A DNA stretch of 64,000 nt. It comes from Bartonella melophagi K-2C (GTDB lineage Bacteria > Pseudomonadota > Alphaproteobacteria > Rhizobiales > Rhizobiaceae). Position 1 is the first letter of the stretch. Every line of letters starts with the position of its first letter. Location: the NCBI RefSeq assembly GCF_000278255.1, contig NZ_JH725084.1:118759-182758 (forward strand). The letters run 5' to 3'. The position numbers and the translations under genes were made by a program. A model generated the notes under the pieces. It was given only the letters and a program-made list of their open reading frames with translations, searched no databases and had not been told where the DNA came from. Below are positions 10,623 to 19,954 of the stretch, piece by piece.

Positions 10623-11135
10623 ATGGATACAATTATAGATTTCAAGGCTCTTCCTTATCGGAAAGGCGTTGGAATGCTTGTATTTAATCATGAAGGTAAG
10701 ATTTGGATAGGGCGCCGTTTGATGACCTTTGCTTATGCAAACACTGATGTATCTAAACTTTGGCAGTTACCTCAAGGGGGGATTGATGAAGGCGAAAATC
10801 CACTAGATGCTGCACGACGTGAACTTTATGAAGAAACAGGTATCCAATCGATAAAGTTAATTAAAGAAGCGCAAGATTGGTTCTATTACGATTTTCCACA
10901 AGAACTTGTTGGGCACGTATTGGGTAGTAAATATCGTGGACAAACACAAAAATGGTTTGCTTTTCAGTTTATAGGAGAAAATTCTGAAATCGCAATTAAT
11001 CCTCCACCTGATGGTAATAAAGCAGAGTTTAACCAGTGGAAATGGGTTAATTTAGAAGAACTTCCATCACTTGTTATTTCTTTTAAGAAACATGTCTACA
11101 TGCAAGTTGTTAGTGAGTTTCGAAATAGTTTTTAG
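10623..11135 (+). CDS. rppH: RNA pyrophosphohydrolase / invasion-associated protein A (Nudix)
   Basis: Nudix hydrolase of 170 residues. The Nudix box runs from PQGGIDEGE to REL-YEETGI (residues ~56-78) and contains the metal-binding REx2EE core. In Bartonella this gene is ialA, whose product hydrolyses dinucleoside polyphosphates such as Ap4A and is linked with erythrocyte invasion; the same family (RppH) removes pyrophosphate from mRNA 5' ends. The sequence cannot separate the two activities. ATG 10623 follows AAGAGGTTATTCA. ialB follows 116 bases downstream, so the ialA-ialB order is kept. Confidence 0.93.
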   Translation: MDTIIDFKALPYRKGVGMLVFNHEGKIWIGRRLMTFAYANTDVSKLWQLPQGGIDEGENPLDAARRELYEETGIQSIKLIKEAQDWFYYDFPQELVGHVLGSKYRGQTQKWFAFQFIGENSEIAINPPPDGNKAEFNQWKWVNLEELPSLVISFKKHVYMQVVSEFRNSF

Positions 11136-11251
11136 ATATTTATAAATGTATGATTACAAAAAGTTATTGTTTCGTTGAAATACTTTAGTATCATACACCA
11201 CTATTAGAAGTAGTTGAAATGATTCTATTTATGTGAGGAACTGAGTATAAG

Positions 11252-11809
11252 ATGAAAAAAATACTAAATTTCTTTGTAATTTCTGGGTTATTGAGTATTT
11301 CTCCTGTAGCATTTGCCCAGAATTCAAAGCCAATTGCTAAGCCTTCTGTAACTACGTTGCCAAATGGTGCTTCTTCGTTAACAGAGACGTATGATTTGTG
11401 GAGTGTTAACTGTGGTATACAGGAGGGAAAAAAAGTTTGTTTCATGCTCCGTCAGGAAGTTAATGACCAGAATCGTGTTGTAGTGGCTATGAATATTATG
11501 CTCGATGCTGATGATGTTGTGTCTGGAAATTTGACGGTTCCTTTTGGTATTTTAGTTTCTAAGCCCATTCGTTTACATGTAGATGATTCAAAAACTGTTA
11601 TTGAAACTGGTGTTCGGACTTGTGTGCCAGCAGGTTGTGTTGTTCCGATAATTTTTGATAAAAGTTTTGTAGCAGCTTTACGCAGTGGAAAGCAGCTGAA
11701 ATTATCTATGACGGTTGCTGCTCCAGGCGAACCACCTTTAAATGATTTATTTGTTCAATTGAATGGTTTTGGTGACGCACTTAATCGTTTGATCGTCTTG
11801 CAAAAATAA
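11252..11809 (+). CDS. ialB: Invasion-associated locus protein B
   Basis: IalB is a secreted/envelope protein of Bartonella linked to entry into erythrocytes. The 185-residue product has a clear signal peptide (MKKILNFF... ending PVAFA, cleavage at ~23). The mature chain shows the family's D-L-W-x-x-x-C with a second Cys in KKVCFM, a second Cys pair TCVPAGC, and a conserved C-terminal hydrophobic region ending in LNGFGDALNRL. Position directly after the Nudix gene rppH/ialA and ctpA supports calling this the true ialB and the gene at 343-915 its paralogue. A strong terminator follows 17 bases after the stop. Confidence 0.93.
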   Translation: MKKILNFFVISGLLSISPVAFAQNSKPIAKPSVTTLPNGASSLTETYDLWSVNCGIQEGKKVCFMLRQEVNDQNRVVVAMNIMLDADDVVSGNLTVPFGILVSKPIRLHVDDSKTVIETGVRTCVPAGCVVPIIFDKSFVAALRSGKQLKLSMTVAAPGEPPLNDLFVQLNGFGDALNRLIVLQK

Positions 11810-12149
11810 TTTTCTTGTCAAAGAGAAAACGGCCTTTTTAGGCCGTTTTTAATTTAAAAACAGTTTTTTGTAAAAGAAAGAACTGAGCTTGTTTGATTGG
11901 TTAAATGGAAAGAAATCGGGCAGTTTTTGAGGCTCCTTTTCCATTTGATTTTATTCCTATTTAAAATTGGCTATTATCTTATCTAATATTTATTGTTTAA
12001 TTTTATTATAGGTATATGTTTAACAATTAAGCTGCTTAATCATTTTTTTGTGAAAAAAGGGCTTAATTGTAAAGCCATTTTGATAGGTTTGTTGGTATGA
12101 ATGCACTATATATGATCTTTTATTCTATTAGTTGGTGAAGGAATAAAGA
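11810..12149. other. Intergenic region with terminator and a second inverted repeat
   Basis: 340 bases between ialB and the YggT gene. Besides the ialB terminator it holds AAATGGAAA (11903-11911) and its exact complement TTTCCATTT (11938-11946) around a 26-base loop, followed by a T-rich stretch. The second element may be a small RNA end or a second terminator. The rest is AT-rich promoter-like DNA for the next gene. No ORF is supportable. Confidence 0.5.
11826..11850 (+). terminator. Rho-independent terminator after ialB
   Basis: AAAACGGCCT (11826-11835) pairs perfectly with AGGCCGTTTT (11840-11849) across a TTTT loop, with a GC-rich core and a T-rich 3' arm. This is the clearest intrinsic terminator in the window and would end the ctpA-rppH-ialB transcript. 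Confidence 0.9.
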
Positions 12150-12443
12150 ATGATCTATGCATTGCTTCAAGTGATTGATCTCATTCTCAGTATTTATGTT
12201 GCTATTTTGATAGCTAATGTTGTCTTTTCTTGGCTTTGTGCATTTAATATCGTAAACATGCGTAATCCCTTTGTTACAATGATAGGGAATTTTCTTTATT
12301 GTGCTACAGAGCCAATTTTAGGGCGTATCCGGTATTTTTTGCCAAATCTTGGAGCAGTTGATATTTCACCTCTTATAGTATTTCTGATTATTTATTTTAT
12401 TCGTATTTTTATGTGGCGAGCTTATGTAGGTTTATTTTTATAA
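12150..12443 (+). CDS. YggT family integral membrane protein
   Basis: Small membrane protein of 97 residues with two hydrophobic segments (about residues 3-27 and 70-95) around a polar loop containing NPFVTMIGNF and a TEPILGRIR motif typical of YggT. YggT proteins are found in the inner membrane of many bacteria and chloroplasts; links to osmotic tolerance and to FtsZ or membrane organisation have been proposed, but no firm reaction is known. ATG 12150 follows GGTGAAGGAATAAAGA, a good ribosome-binding site. The DUF167 gene follows at 30 bases, a widely conserved pair. Confidence 0.9.
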   Translation: MIYALLQVIDLILSIYVAILIANVVFSWLCAFNIVNMRNPFVTMIGNFLYCATEPILGRIRYFLPNLGAVDISPLIVFLIIYFIRIFMWRAYVGLFL

Positions 12444-12473
12444 ATATGAGAATATTACACCAGATAGATAAAG

Positions 12474-12800
12474 ATGCTGTACCGTATTAATGCCAGTGGT
12501 TTAGTTTTATTCGTGTGTTTAATTCCCAAAGCTTCAATGGATAGCATAGTAGGAGTTGAGAGTAGAGATGATAAAACACAGCATTTAGTTATACGTCTTC
12601 GTACTGTTCCTGAAGGTGGCAAGGCAAACAAAGCGTTAATTAAATTTTTAGGAAAGCAATGGAAAATACCGCCTTCTTATATTTCTCTTAAAAGTGGTAT
12701 GACATCACGTTATAAACAGCTTCATTTTTCAGGATATGTAGAAGAACTTGAACAGAAACTGCAACTTATGAGCAATATATATTCACAAAAATATGGATAA
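12474..12800 (+). CDS. DUF167 (YggU) family protein
   Basis: This 108-residue protein carries the DUF167 core: LVLFVCLIPKAS near residues 10-22, VIRLRTVPEGGKANKALIKFLG in the centre (split here as VIRLRTVPEGG and KANKALIKFLG), and KSGMTSRYK near residue 80. The fold is small alpha/beta; the function is not established. It follows the YggT gene closely, as in many proteobacteria, and probably shares its transcript. A hairpin that can act in both directions separates it from the convergent ppa gene. Confidence 0.88.
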   Translation: MLYRINASGLVLFVCLIPKASMDSIVGVESRDDKTQHLVIRLRTVPEGGKANKALIKFLGKQWKIPPSYISLKSGMTSRYKQLHFSGYVEELEQKLQLMSNIYSQKYG

Positions 12801-12809
12801 AAACTGTAC

Positions 12810-12832
12810 AAGCCTGTTTGAACAACAGGCTT
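12810..12832. terminator. Hairpin between convergent genes (probable bidirectional terminator)
   Basis: AAGCCTGTT (12810-12818) pairs with AACAGGCTT (12824-12832) across a 5-base loop. TTTGATTTGTT follows on the plus strand, and an A-rich run before the stem gives T residues on the minus strand. It lies between the ends of the DUF167 gene (+) and ppa (-). Confidence 0.75.
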
Positions 12833-12855
12833 TGATTTGTTAGAATTAATCTATT

Positions 12856-13386
12856 CTATTCCTTTGTTGCGTTTGCGATAGCTTCCTTAATCAATTTACG
12901 TGCAAAGTTTTTGTCACGCCAACCTTCAATTTTAACCCATTTTCCAGGTTCGAGATCCTTATAATGTTTAAAGAAATGTTCAATTTGTTTTAATGTGATT
13001 TTAGGAAGATCTGTATAATCATGAACATCAATATATCGCTGCGTTAATTTTGGGGTGGGGACAGCAATGATTTTTTCATCTTTACCACCATCATCTTCCA
13101 TAATTAGAGCCCCAATTGGGCAAACGTTAATGACACAACCAGGCATGAGTGGACGGGTATTACAAATAAGAACGTCAAGTGGATCGCCATCTTCTGAAAG
13201 TGTATGTGGGATGAAGCCATAATTGCCGGGATAGACCATAGGTGTATAGAGGAAGCGATCAACAAATAATAATCCAGATTTTTTATCCATCTCATATTTT
13301 ATTGGTTGGCTACCAACAGACACCTCGATGATAACATTAATATCTTCGGGTGGATTATTACCAATAGGGACCTCTTTAATATTCAT
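12856..13386 (-). CDS. ppa: Inorganic pyrophosphatase, family I
   Basis: Ppa hydrolyses pyrophosphate to two phosphates, pulling biosynthetic reactions forward. The product is 176 residues, normal for bacterial family I enzymes. The signature [10 protein letters not shown] holds the metal-binding aspartates, with [11 protein letters not shown] just before and the Lys/Glu/Tyr ligands in [12 protein letters not shown] 13386 (MNIKEVPIG) follows GGAAAGGAT at good spacing; an upstream in-frame extension to 13482 runs into typA and is rejected. It lies 64 bases after typA on the same strand, so the two may share a transcript. Confidence 0.95.
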   Translation of the reverse strand: MNIKEVPIGNNPPEDINVIIEVSVGSQPIKYEMDKKSGLLFVDRFLYTPMVYPGNYGFIPHTLSEDGDPLDVLICNTRPLMPGCVINVCPIGALIMEDDGGKDEKIIAVPTPKLTQRYIDVHDYTDLPKITLKQIEHFFKHYKDLEPGKWVKIEGWRDKNFARKLIKEAIANATKE

Positions 13387-13450
13387 TGTAAATATCCTTT
13401 CCGGAGTGAAATCAAACCAAATGCAATAGAATTTGGTTAAAGGAGTATGA

Positions 13451-15277
13451 TCAGGTTGAAATTGGTGAACGTGTTTTTTCAAAGCGCTTACGTTCGTTTG
13501 GGTCTAAATAGAGTTTACGTAGACGAATATTTTTAGGGGTTACTTCAACAAGTTCATCATCTTGTATCCATGATAATGCACGTTCTAATGTCATTTTAAT
13601 TGGAGGGGTCAATTTTACAGCTTCATCTTTACCAGAAGCACGCATATTAGTTAGCTTTTTTCCTTTTAGAACATTCACTTCTAAATCGTTATCGCGTGAA
13701 TGGATGCCAATAATCATGCCTTGATAGACTTTAGCACCAGCATCAATCACCATAGGTCCTCGATCTTCGAGGTTAAAAAGTGCATAAGCAACAGCTTCAC
13801 CATTATCATTTGAAATCATCACGCCATTAGTACGGCCGCTGATATCTCCTTTATAAGGTTCGTAAGAATGGAAGAGGCGATTCATAATTGCTGTACCACG
13901 TGTATCGGTTAAAAGTTCGGATTGGTAACCAATAAGTCCACGAGTCGGTGCATGAAAGACAAGGCGTACACGATTACCGCCAGATGGATGTAATTCAATC
14001 ATGTCTCCTTTGCGCTCTGACATTTTTTGAACAACAGTTCCGGAATATTCTTCATCAACATCGATCACGACTTCTTCGATTGGTTCGAGAGTTATTCCAT
14101 TTTCATCCTTTTGCATAACTACACGTGGGCGTGAAACACTGAGCTCGAATCCTTCTCTGCGCATGTTTTCGATGAGCACTGCAAGTTGTAATTCTCCTCG
14201 TCCTGAAACATAGAAAGAATCTTTATCGGTTGATTCCTCAATTTTAAGGGCTACATTGCCTTCCGCTTCTTTCAACAAACGATCACGGATAACCCGGCTT
14301 GTCACTTTATCTCCTTCAGTACCAGCAAGGGGGCTATCGTTCACCAAAAAACTCATGGTCACAGTAGGAGGATCAATGGGTTGGGCAGTGAGTGGTTCAT
14401 TGATGCTGGGGTCACAGAAAGTATCAGCAACAGTGCCTTTTTGTAGACCAGCAATTGCTACAATATCACCGGCAACGCTTTCTTCAATGGGTTGTCGTTC
14501 TAACCCACGAAATGCCAAAATTTTTGAAATACGTCCAGTTTCTAAAAGCGTTCCATTTTGTCCAAGAACCTTAACGCTTTGATTGGGTTTAATAGAACCA
14601 GAATAAATTCGACCTGTGATGATTCGGCCTAAAAATGGATCTGCTTCAAGAATAGTGCCAATCATGCGAAACAATCCTTCCGCTACAGTAGGTTCAGGTA
14701 CATGGCGGATCACAAGATCAAATAAGGAACTCAGTCCTTGATCTTTTGGTCCTTCAGAAGTTTCAGCCATCCATCCATCGCGACCTGATCCATAAAGAAT
14801 AGGAAAATCAAGCTGTTCGTCAGTTGCATTAAGAGCTACAAAAAGGTCGAAAACTTCATTAATGACTTCATCAGCGCGTGCGTCAGATCGATCAATTTTA
14901 TTGATAACAACAATAGGGCGTAATCCTACTTTTAATGCTTTCCCAACGACAAATTTAGTTTGCGGCATAGGACCTTCAGCTGCATCAACAAGCAAAATTG
15001 CTCCATCTACCATATTGAGAATACGCTCAACTTCTCCACCAAAATCAGCATGACCAGGGGTATCAACAATATTAATTCGGGTATCTTTCCAAACAACTGA
15101 TGTAGCTTTTGCTAGTATTGTAATACCGCGTTCTTTTTCAATATCATTTGAATCCATCATACGCTCACTGGTGCGCTGATTATCGCGGAAATTTCCTGAT
15201 TGTTTGAGAAGTTCGTCCACAAGTGTTGTTTTACCATGGTCGACATGGGCAATAATGGCAATATTACGCAATTGCAT
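13451..15277 (-). CDS. typA: Ribosome-binding GTPase TypA/BipA
   Basis: TypA is an EF-G-like translational GTPase that acts on ribosomes under stress and cold and helps 50S assembly. The 608-residue protein has G1 [10 protein letters not shown]2 RGITI, G3 [14 protein letters not shown], and G4 NKIDR within the first ~140 residues, then EF-Tu domain 2, the EF-G domain III/V folds and the TypA-specific C-terminal domain with [19 protein letters not shown] 15277 (MQLRNIAII) follows AAAAGAAG; a start six codons upstream is possible. mgtE lies upstream on the same strand after 286 bases. Confidence 0.96.
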   Translation of the reverse strand: MQLRNIAIIAHVDHGKTTLVDELLKQSGNFRDNQRTSERMMDSNDIEKERGITILAKATSVVWKDTRINIVDTPGHADFGGEVERILNMVDGAILLVDAAEGPMPQTKFVVGKALKVGLRPIVVINKIDRSDARADEVINEVFDLFVALNATDEQLDFPILYGSGRDGWMAETSEGPKDQGLSSLFDLVIRHVPEPTVAEGLFRMIGTILEADPFLGRIITGRIYSGSIKPNQSVKVLGQNGTLLETGRISKILAFRGLERQPIEESVAGDIVAIAGLQKGTVADTFCDPSINEPLTAQPIDPPTVTMSFLVNDSPLAGTEGDKVTSRVIRDRLLKEAEGNVALKIEESTDKDSFYVSGRGELQLAVLIENMRREGFELSVSRPRVVMQKDENGITLEPIEEVVIDVDEEYSGTVVQKMSERKGDMIELHPSGGNRVRLVFHAPTRGLIGYQSELLTDTRGTAIMNRLFHSYEPYKGDISGRTNGVMISNDNGEAVAYALFNLEDRGPMVIDAGAKVYQGMIIGIHSRDNDLEVNVLKGKKLTNMRASGKDEAVKLTPPIKMTLERALSWIQDDELVEVTPKNIRLRKLYLDPNERKRFEKTRSPIST

Positions 15278-15438
15278 AAATTTTCTTCTTTTCATTTAAT
15301 GAAATTTCATTTGAGGCAAAGTTTTTGTATTTTTAACTTTGCAGTTTGAAGCCTTTTACAGTTTTTTTTATACTTTTGGAAGAGGAGAACTGTTTTTATA
15401 GAGAAGTAGTTGAGAAGATTTCTACAATTTTAAGCGAG

Positions 15439-15473
15439 AATGCCCAAAAACACCTTTTTATAAGATGGGCATT
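15439..15473. repeat. Inverted repeat upstream of typA
   Basis: AATGCCCA (15439-15446) and TGGGCATT (15466-15473) are exact complements around a 19-base A/T-rich centre. The element lies between mgtE and typA on their transcribed strand, 160 bases before typA. No T-tract follows on the minus strand, so it is more likely a leader structure or a binding site. Confidence 0.35.
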
Positions 15474-15498
15474 TATATAGCATGTACAAAAATAAATA

Positions 15499-15515
15499 AC
15501 GCAATTTAATTGCGT
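15499..15515 (-). terminator. Probable terminator of mgtE
   Basis: On the minus strand ACGCAAT and ATTGCGT form a perfect 7-bp stem with a 3-base loop, followed by TATTTATTTTTG. It lies 48 bases beyond the mgtE stop codon. Confidence 0.6.
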
Positions 15516-15563
15516 CATAAAAGAGCTTTTAGGTTATTTTAGGTATGCTTTTTTCTTCTTATT

Positions 15564-16940
15564 TTAAAGTAAAATTCCAGATAAAATAAGAGAAGCAACA
15601 GAAAAATAGATTACAATACCTGTGACATCTACTAAGGTTGCTACTAAGGGAGCCGAAGCACTTGCTGGATCAAATTTTAGACGTTTAAGAATAAAAGGCA
15701 GCATGGAACCAGACAAAGAACCGAATGTAACAATTCCAACCAAAGTCGCACCCACTGTTATAGCAATAAAAATCCAATGTTCACCATAGTTATAGATGCC
15801 CAGTTGTTGCCAGATAACAATGCGCATTATTCCAATGATTCCAAGTAAAAGGCCAAGAGACATTCCTGCTGGGATTTCGCGAAGGATGACTCTCCACCAG
15901 TCTTTAAGTGTAAGTTCACGCAAAGCCAATGCACGAAGAATAAGTGATGTTGCTTGTGAGCCAGAGTTTCCTCCTGAGCTCATAATAAGGGGAATGAATA
16001 GTGTAAGGGTGATAACTTTTTCAATCTCTGCTTCGAAATATTGCATAGCGCTGGCTGTTAACATTTCACCAAGAAAAAGCAGAGCTAGCCAGCCACCACG
16101 TTTTTTCATCATTCCAAAAAAATTTATCTGCATATAAGGTTTATCTAGAGCTTCCATACCCCCAAATTTATAAGCATCTTCACTCATTTCATCAACCATA
16201 GTATCAAGCACATCATCAACTGTTACAATACCAATAACATGGTTACTGTCATCAACAACTGGCACAGAGAGAAGATCATGGCGTTGGAAAAGACGAGCAA
16301 TATCTTCATGGTCGGTAAAGGGTGATATTGTGATAGGTGTATCATGTGTAGAGACATTGAGAATTTGATCATCAGGTGAGGCAAGAATAAGATTTCGTAA
16401 CGAAACAGCTTTGAGAAGTACACCTGTTTTGGGATCAATGACATAGCTTGTGTAAACTGTTTCACGTGTTTGTTCAACGTCACGAATGTGATCTAGAGTT
16501 TTTTTGACAGTCCAATCTGCTGGGATAGTAATAAACTCAGTTGTCATTAATGCACCAGCTGTATGGTTGGGATAACTGGTGAGTTTTTTAAGCTCGGTTC
16601 GAGTTAAGGGTTTCAATAAGGCGTAAAGCCTTGTACGGGTCTTTCTATCCATTTCTTGAAAGACGTCTGCAGCAGCATCTGCAGACATACCCTCAAGAAT
16701 TTCAACAGAACGATTAGTAGGTAGAAGTTCAAGAATAGCTGCTGGTTGTTCGAGCTCTGGTTTATCAAAGAGCTCAATAGCATAATCAAGAGGTAAAAGA
16801 CTAAAAACAGTCACGCGTTCCATAATATCTAGATCGTTGATTATATCAATTGAATCAGCAAAATGACGGTTTTTTAATTCTTCAGCGAGAGTTTCAGGAG
16901 AAAGGTTTTTAAAGTCGAAGGTTGTTTTTATTTCAGTCAT
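15564..16940 (-). CDS. mgtE: Magnesium transporter MgtE
   Basis: MgtE is an inner-membrane Mg2+ channel gated by its own cytoplasmic domain. Residue order fits the family: MgtE N-terminal superhelical domain (about 20-125, with LPTNRSVEILEGMSADAAADVF), two CBS domains (about 130-250, with DVLDTMVDEMSEDAYKFGG at the plug end, given here only by its ends), then five membrane segments with the pore motif PLIMSSGGNSGSQ. ATG 16940 (MTEIKTTFDF) fits a family length of ~458; the open frame extends to 17093 but those ~50 residues do not match the family. The divergent neighbour is the dcp pseudogene. Confidence 0.94.
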   Translation of the reverse strand: MTEIKTTFDFKNLSPETLAEELKNRHFADSIDIINDLDIMERVTVFSLLPLDYAIELFDKPELEQPAAILELLPTNRSVEILEGMSADAAADVFQEMDRKTRTRLYALLKPLTRTELKKLTSYPNHTAGALMTTEFITIPADWTVKKTLDHIRDVEQTRETVYTSYVIDPKTGVLLKAVSLRNLILASPDDQILNVSTHDTPITISPFTDHEDIARLFQRHDLLSVPVVDDSNHVIGIVTVDDVLDTMVDEMSEDAYKFGGMEALDKPYMQINFFGMMKKRGGWLALLFLGEMLTASAMQYFEAEIEKVITLTLFIPLIMSSGGNSGSQATSLILRALALRELTLKDWWRVILREIPAGMSLGLLLGIIGIMRIVIWQQLGIYNYGEHWIFIAITVGATLVGIVTFGSLSGSMLPFILKRLKFDPASASAPLVATLVDVTGIVIYFSVASLILSGILL

Positions 16941-17282
16941 GATAAAGCGCTTTCCAAAATTATAAGATTCAGGTATATGGATAGGATCAATCAAAGTGAT
17001 AGAAAACTTAGAAACATCTCTCTGAATTGTTTTTGAGATTGTGAATATTTTAAATAAAGTCAAGGATAGATCACAGTCTATAAACAATTTCATTTTTCAA
17101 ATAAATGGAGCTTGTTTGTTTTTATGTATCCTATAATAAAATAGTTTTTTGCTTTTTTGTTTTTTCTATCAAAATATAGATTTAAAAATTTGTTTCAGAG
17201 CATACTCGATAATTCTTCCAAGATGTTTGTATGCTGAAAGTAATCATTTTGTTTTAAAGCGTATAGTGGAGGCATAGATATT

Positions 17283-19305
17283 ATGACAAAAACAGCAATT
17301 TTAGATTGGACGGATTTTCAGGACTTCCCGATTTTGCCTCAATAAGTGACGATGATTTTAAACCCGCTTTTGAACAAGCTCTTAAAGAAGCCGAAAAAGA
17401 AATAGAGGCAATTGCATCTGTGGAAAAGCCTCCAACACTTGAGAATTTTTTGCAGCCTTTTGAGCTTTCTGGCAAGGTACTTGATCGTATATATTCAATA
17501 TTTTTTTACGTTCAGGCGCACATAGTAATGTGTTGATTCAGAAGTTAGAACAAGAATTTACTGTGCAGCTATCTCGTTATTTTTCAAAAATTATGATGGA
17601 TGCGAGAATATTTGTAAAGATGGATACACTGTATATACAGTCGCAGCAGGGTATATATAACAGTGAAACGAAGCGTGTAGTTGAATTATGGTGGAAGAAG
17701 TTTATTCGTAACGGCGCAAAACTTGATGCATAAGGTAAGAAACGTCTTGTCGAAATCAATGAAAACTGGCTTTTTTAGGCACTACTTTTGGTCAAAATGT
17801 ATTAAAAGATGAAGCTGAATGGATTTTGTTTTTAGAACAAACGGATTTATCTGGTTTATCTGATGATCTTATTGCTTCAATGAAGAAAATTGCTTACGAA
17901 AAAGGTCGTAAAGGATTTTATGCATTAACATTGGCACGTTCGATTGTTGAACCTTTTTTAAAGTTATCTAATCGCCGCGATTTGCGTGAAATAGCATTTC
18001 AAGCTTGGTCTAAACGTGGTGAAAATAATGATGATAATAATAATCGAGCGATTATTGTAGAAATGATCACGCTTCGGAATGAAAAAGCCAAATTGCTGGG
18101 ATATGAATCTTTTGCAGATTTAAAACTTGATAATACCATGGCCAAGAATGTTAATTCAGTTATGAATTTGCTCATGCCTATATGGGAACGAGCAAAAATT
18201 AGGGCTGCTACTGAACAGACTGAATTACAAAATTTAGCAAAAAATCTAGGAAGCAATGAGCCCTTAGCAGCTTGGGATTGGCGTTATTATGCTGAAAAAT
18301 TACGTGCTGAAAAATTTTCTTTTAATGAAGCTGAGGTTAAACAATATTTTCAGCTAGATCGTATGATTGAAGCAGCTTTTGTAGTGGCAAAGAAGCTCTT
18401 TGGAATTTCATTTGAAGAAAAAACAACTGTTGCACTTTGGCATCCTGATGTGCGTTTATGGGAGGTTAAACATTCTGATGGTAATTTACTTGGGCATTTT
18501 TATTGGAGATTATTTCGCACGTTCTTCAAAACGATCTGGCGCATGGATGAGTCAGCTGCAGTCACAGCATAAATTGAATGGTGGACAAAAACCAATCATT
18601 TATAATATCTGCAATTTTGCAAAGCCTCTTAAAGGGGATGCTGCTCTTTTGTCACTAGATGATGTGCGTACACTTTTCCATGAATTTGGACACGCGTTAC
18701 ATGGTTTGCTTTCTGATGTAACATGGCCATCTGTGGCAGGAACATCGGTTTCGCGTGATTTTATTGAACTTCCTTCCTAGCTTTATGAGCATTGGTTGAC
18801 TGTGTCAGAGGTGCTAAAATCTTATGCTACGCATGCAAAAACAGGTATTCCCATGCCACAAACTTTGCTGGATAAGATTATGTCAGCACAGACATTTAAT
18901 GCTGGTTTTTGTGCTGTTGAATATATTTCATCGGCTTTAATAGATATCGCTTTTCATAAAGGAGTAATAGTTTCGGATCCAATATTGTTTGAGTATAAGG
19001 AATTAGAAAAGTTAGAAATGCTTGACACAATTATTATGCGTCACCGTCCTCCACATTTTACGCATGTGTTTTCAGGTGATAGTTATGTTGCTGGTTATTA
19101 TTCTTATATGTGGTCGGAAGTGCTTGATGCTGATGCATTTCAAGCTTTTGAGGAAACTGGTGATGTTTCTAACCCAGAACTTGCTGGCCAATTGAAGTGT
19201 TTTATTTATTCTTCTGGAGGTAGTTGTGATCCAGAAGAGCTTTATAAAGCTTTTCGGGGAAGGTTACCTTCACCAGAAGCGATGATCAAAAAACGGGGGC
19301 TGTAA
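17283..19305 (+). pseudogene. M3 family oligopeptidase / peptidyl-dipeptidase (dcp-like), degraded
   Basis: Fragments in different frames together spell one M3 zinc metallopeptidase of the expected size (~675 residues). The start is MTKTAILDWT at 17283; a missing base near 17311 moves the frame to GFSGLPDF. A second shift lies near 17500-17515. TAA at 17731-17733 interrupts LDA-GKKR. Another base is missing near 17762, before GTTFGQNV. An extra T near 18501-18508 breaks GHFY-GDYFAR, and TAG at 18778-18780 breaks ELPS-LYEHW. The zinc site HEFGH is intact at 18679-18693. At least six lesions make an active enzyme very unlikely. Intact relatives digest peptides in the cytoplasm. Confidence 0.92.
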
Positions 19306-19954
19306 ATCATACATATACAGGGTAGTCCATACCTTTTTATATTTTAGGTGTTTTAGGTTATATGCAAATTTTTAATTTATTATGATAGTGTAATAAAAAA
19401 TTAGAGTTGATATTTTTAACGAGTTTATAGGGAAAATTATCAGCTTGACCTACTTAGTAGCTATTTACGTGATTTGTATTTTATGAGGTTCTAATTTATT
19501 TTGTTGAGTAAATAGCTATTTTGTACCACTTCATAAAGAAGTTGTTGGTAATTTGCACTCAAGACTGTAAACTTAGCTTTTTCTTATAGCTTGAATAAAA
19601 GGCTTTATTTGTTAATAAAATCATTTCAAATATAGACAAAATATTCTCCCTATACTTTTAGAATTTTCATATAGAATACGTAAAAATTTATTTTTTGTTG
19701 TTCAAGGGCACAGGTTAGTCTGTCTATGTTTATAATTTTCCAGAATTATGAAAGTTTTTGTCAATTTTATAGCTTTTTGCTCATAGAAGTCTATTCATTT
19801 TGGCTAAATAATTGCTAAAAATGTTATTGGATATCGTGATTGATTTTACTTCACACTTTAGTTGAAATTAGCTTTGTCGTTGTAAAAGCAAACGTCAAAA
19901 AAAGAAAGTAAATCAAATATATTGGGTAGAAATGGTATGACTGTCTATTCTAGA
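19306..19954. other. AT-rich spacer, no recognisable gene
   Basis: About 650 bases between the dcp pseudogene and the 3' end of the transglycosylase gene. Only short broken frames are present, and no convincing terminator, repeat or RNA gene was seen. It is probably old, decayed DNA. Confidence 0.5.

Noticed and set aside
13387-13482. Longer N-terminus for inorganic pyrophosphatase
   Set aside because: The 32 extra codons overlap typA, have no homology, and a good ribosome-binding site precedes the internal ATG at 13386.
16941-17093. Longer N-terminus for MgtE
   Set aside because: The extra ~51 residues do not resemble MgtE, and the internal ATG at 16940 gives the usual family length.
17094-17282. 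Magnesium riboswitch upstream of mgtE
   Set aside because: No conserved M-box or other known Mg-sensor pattern could be recognised in the region.
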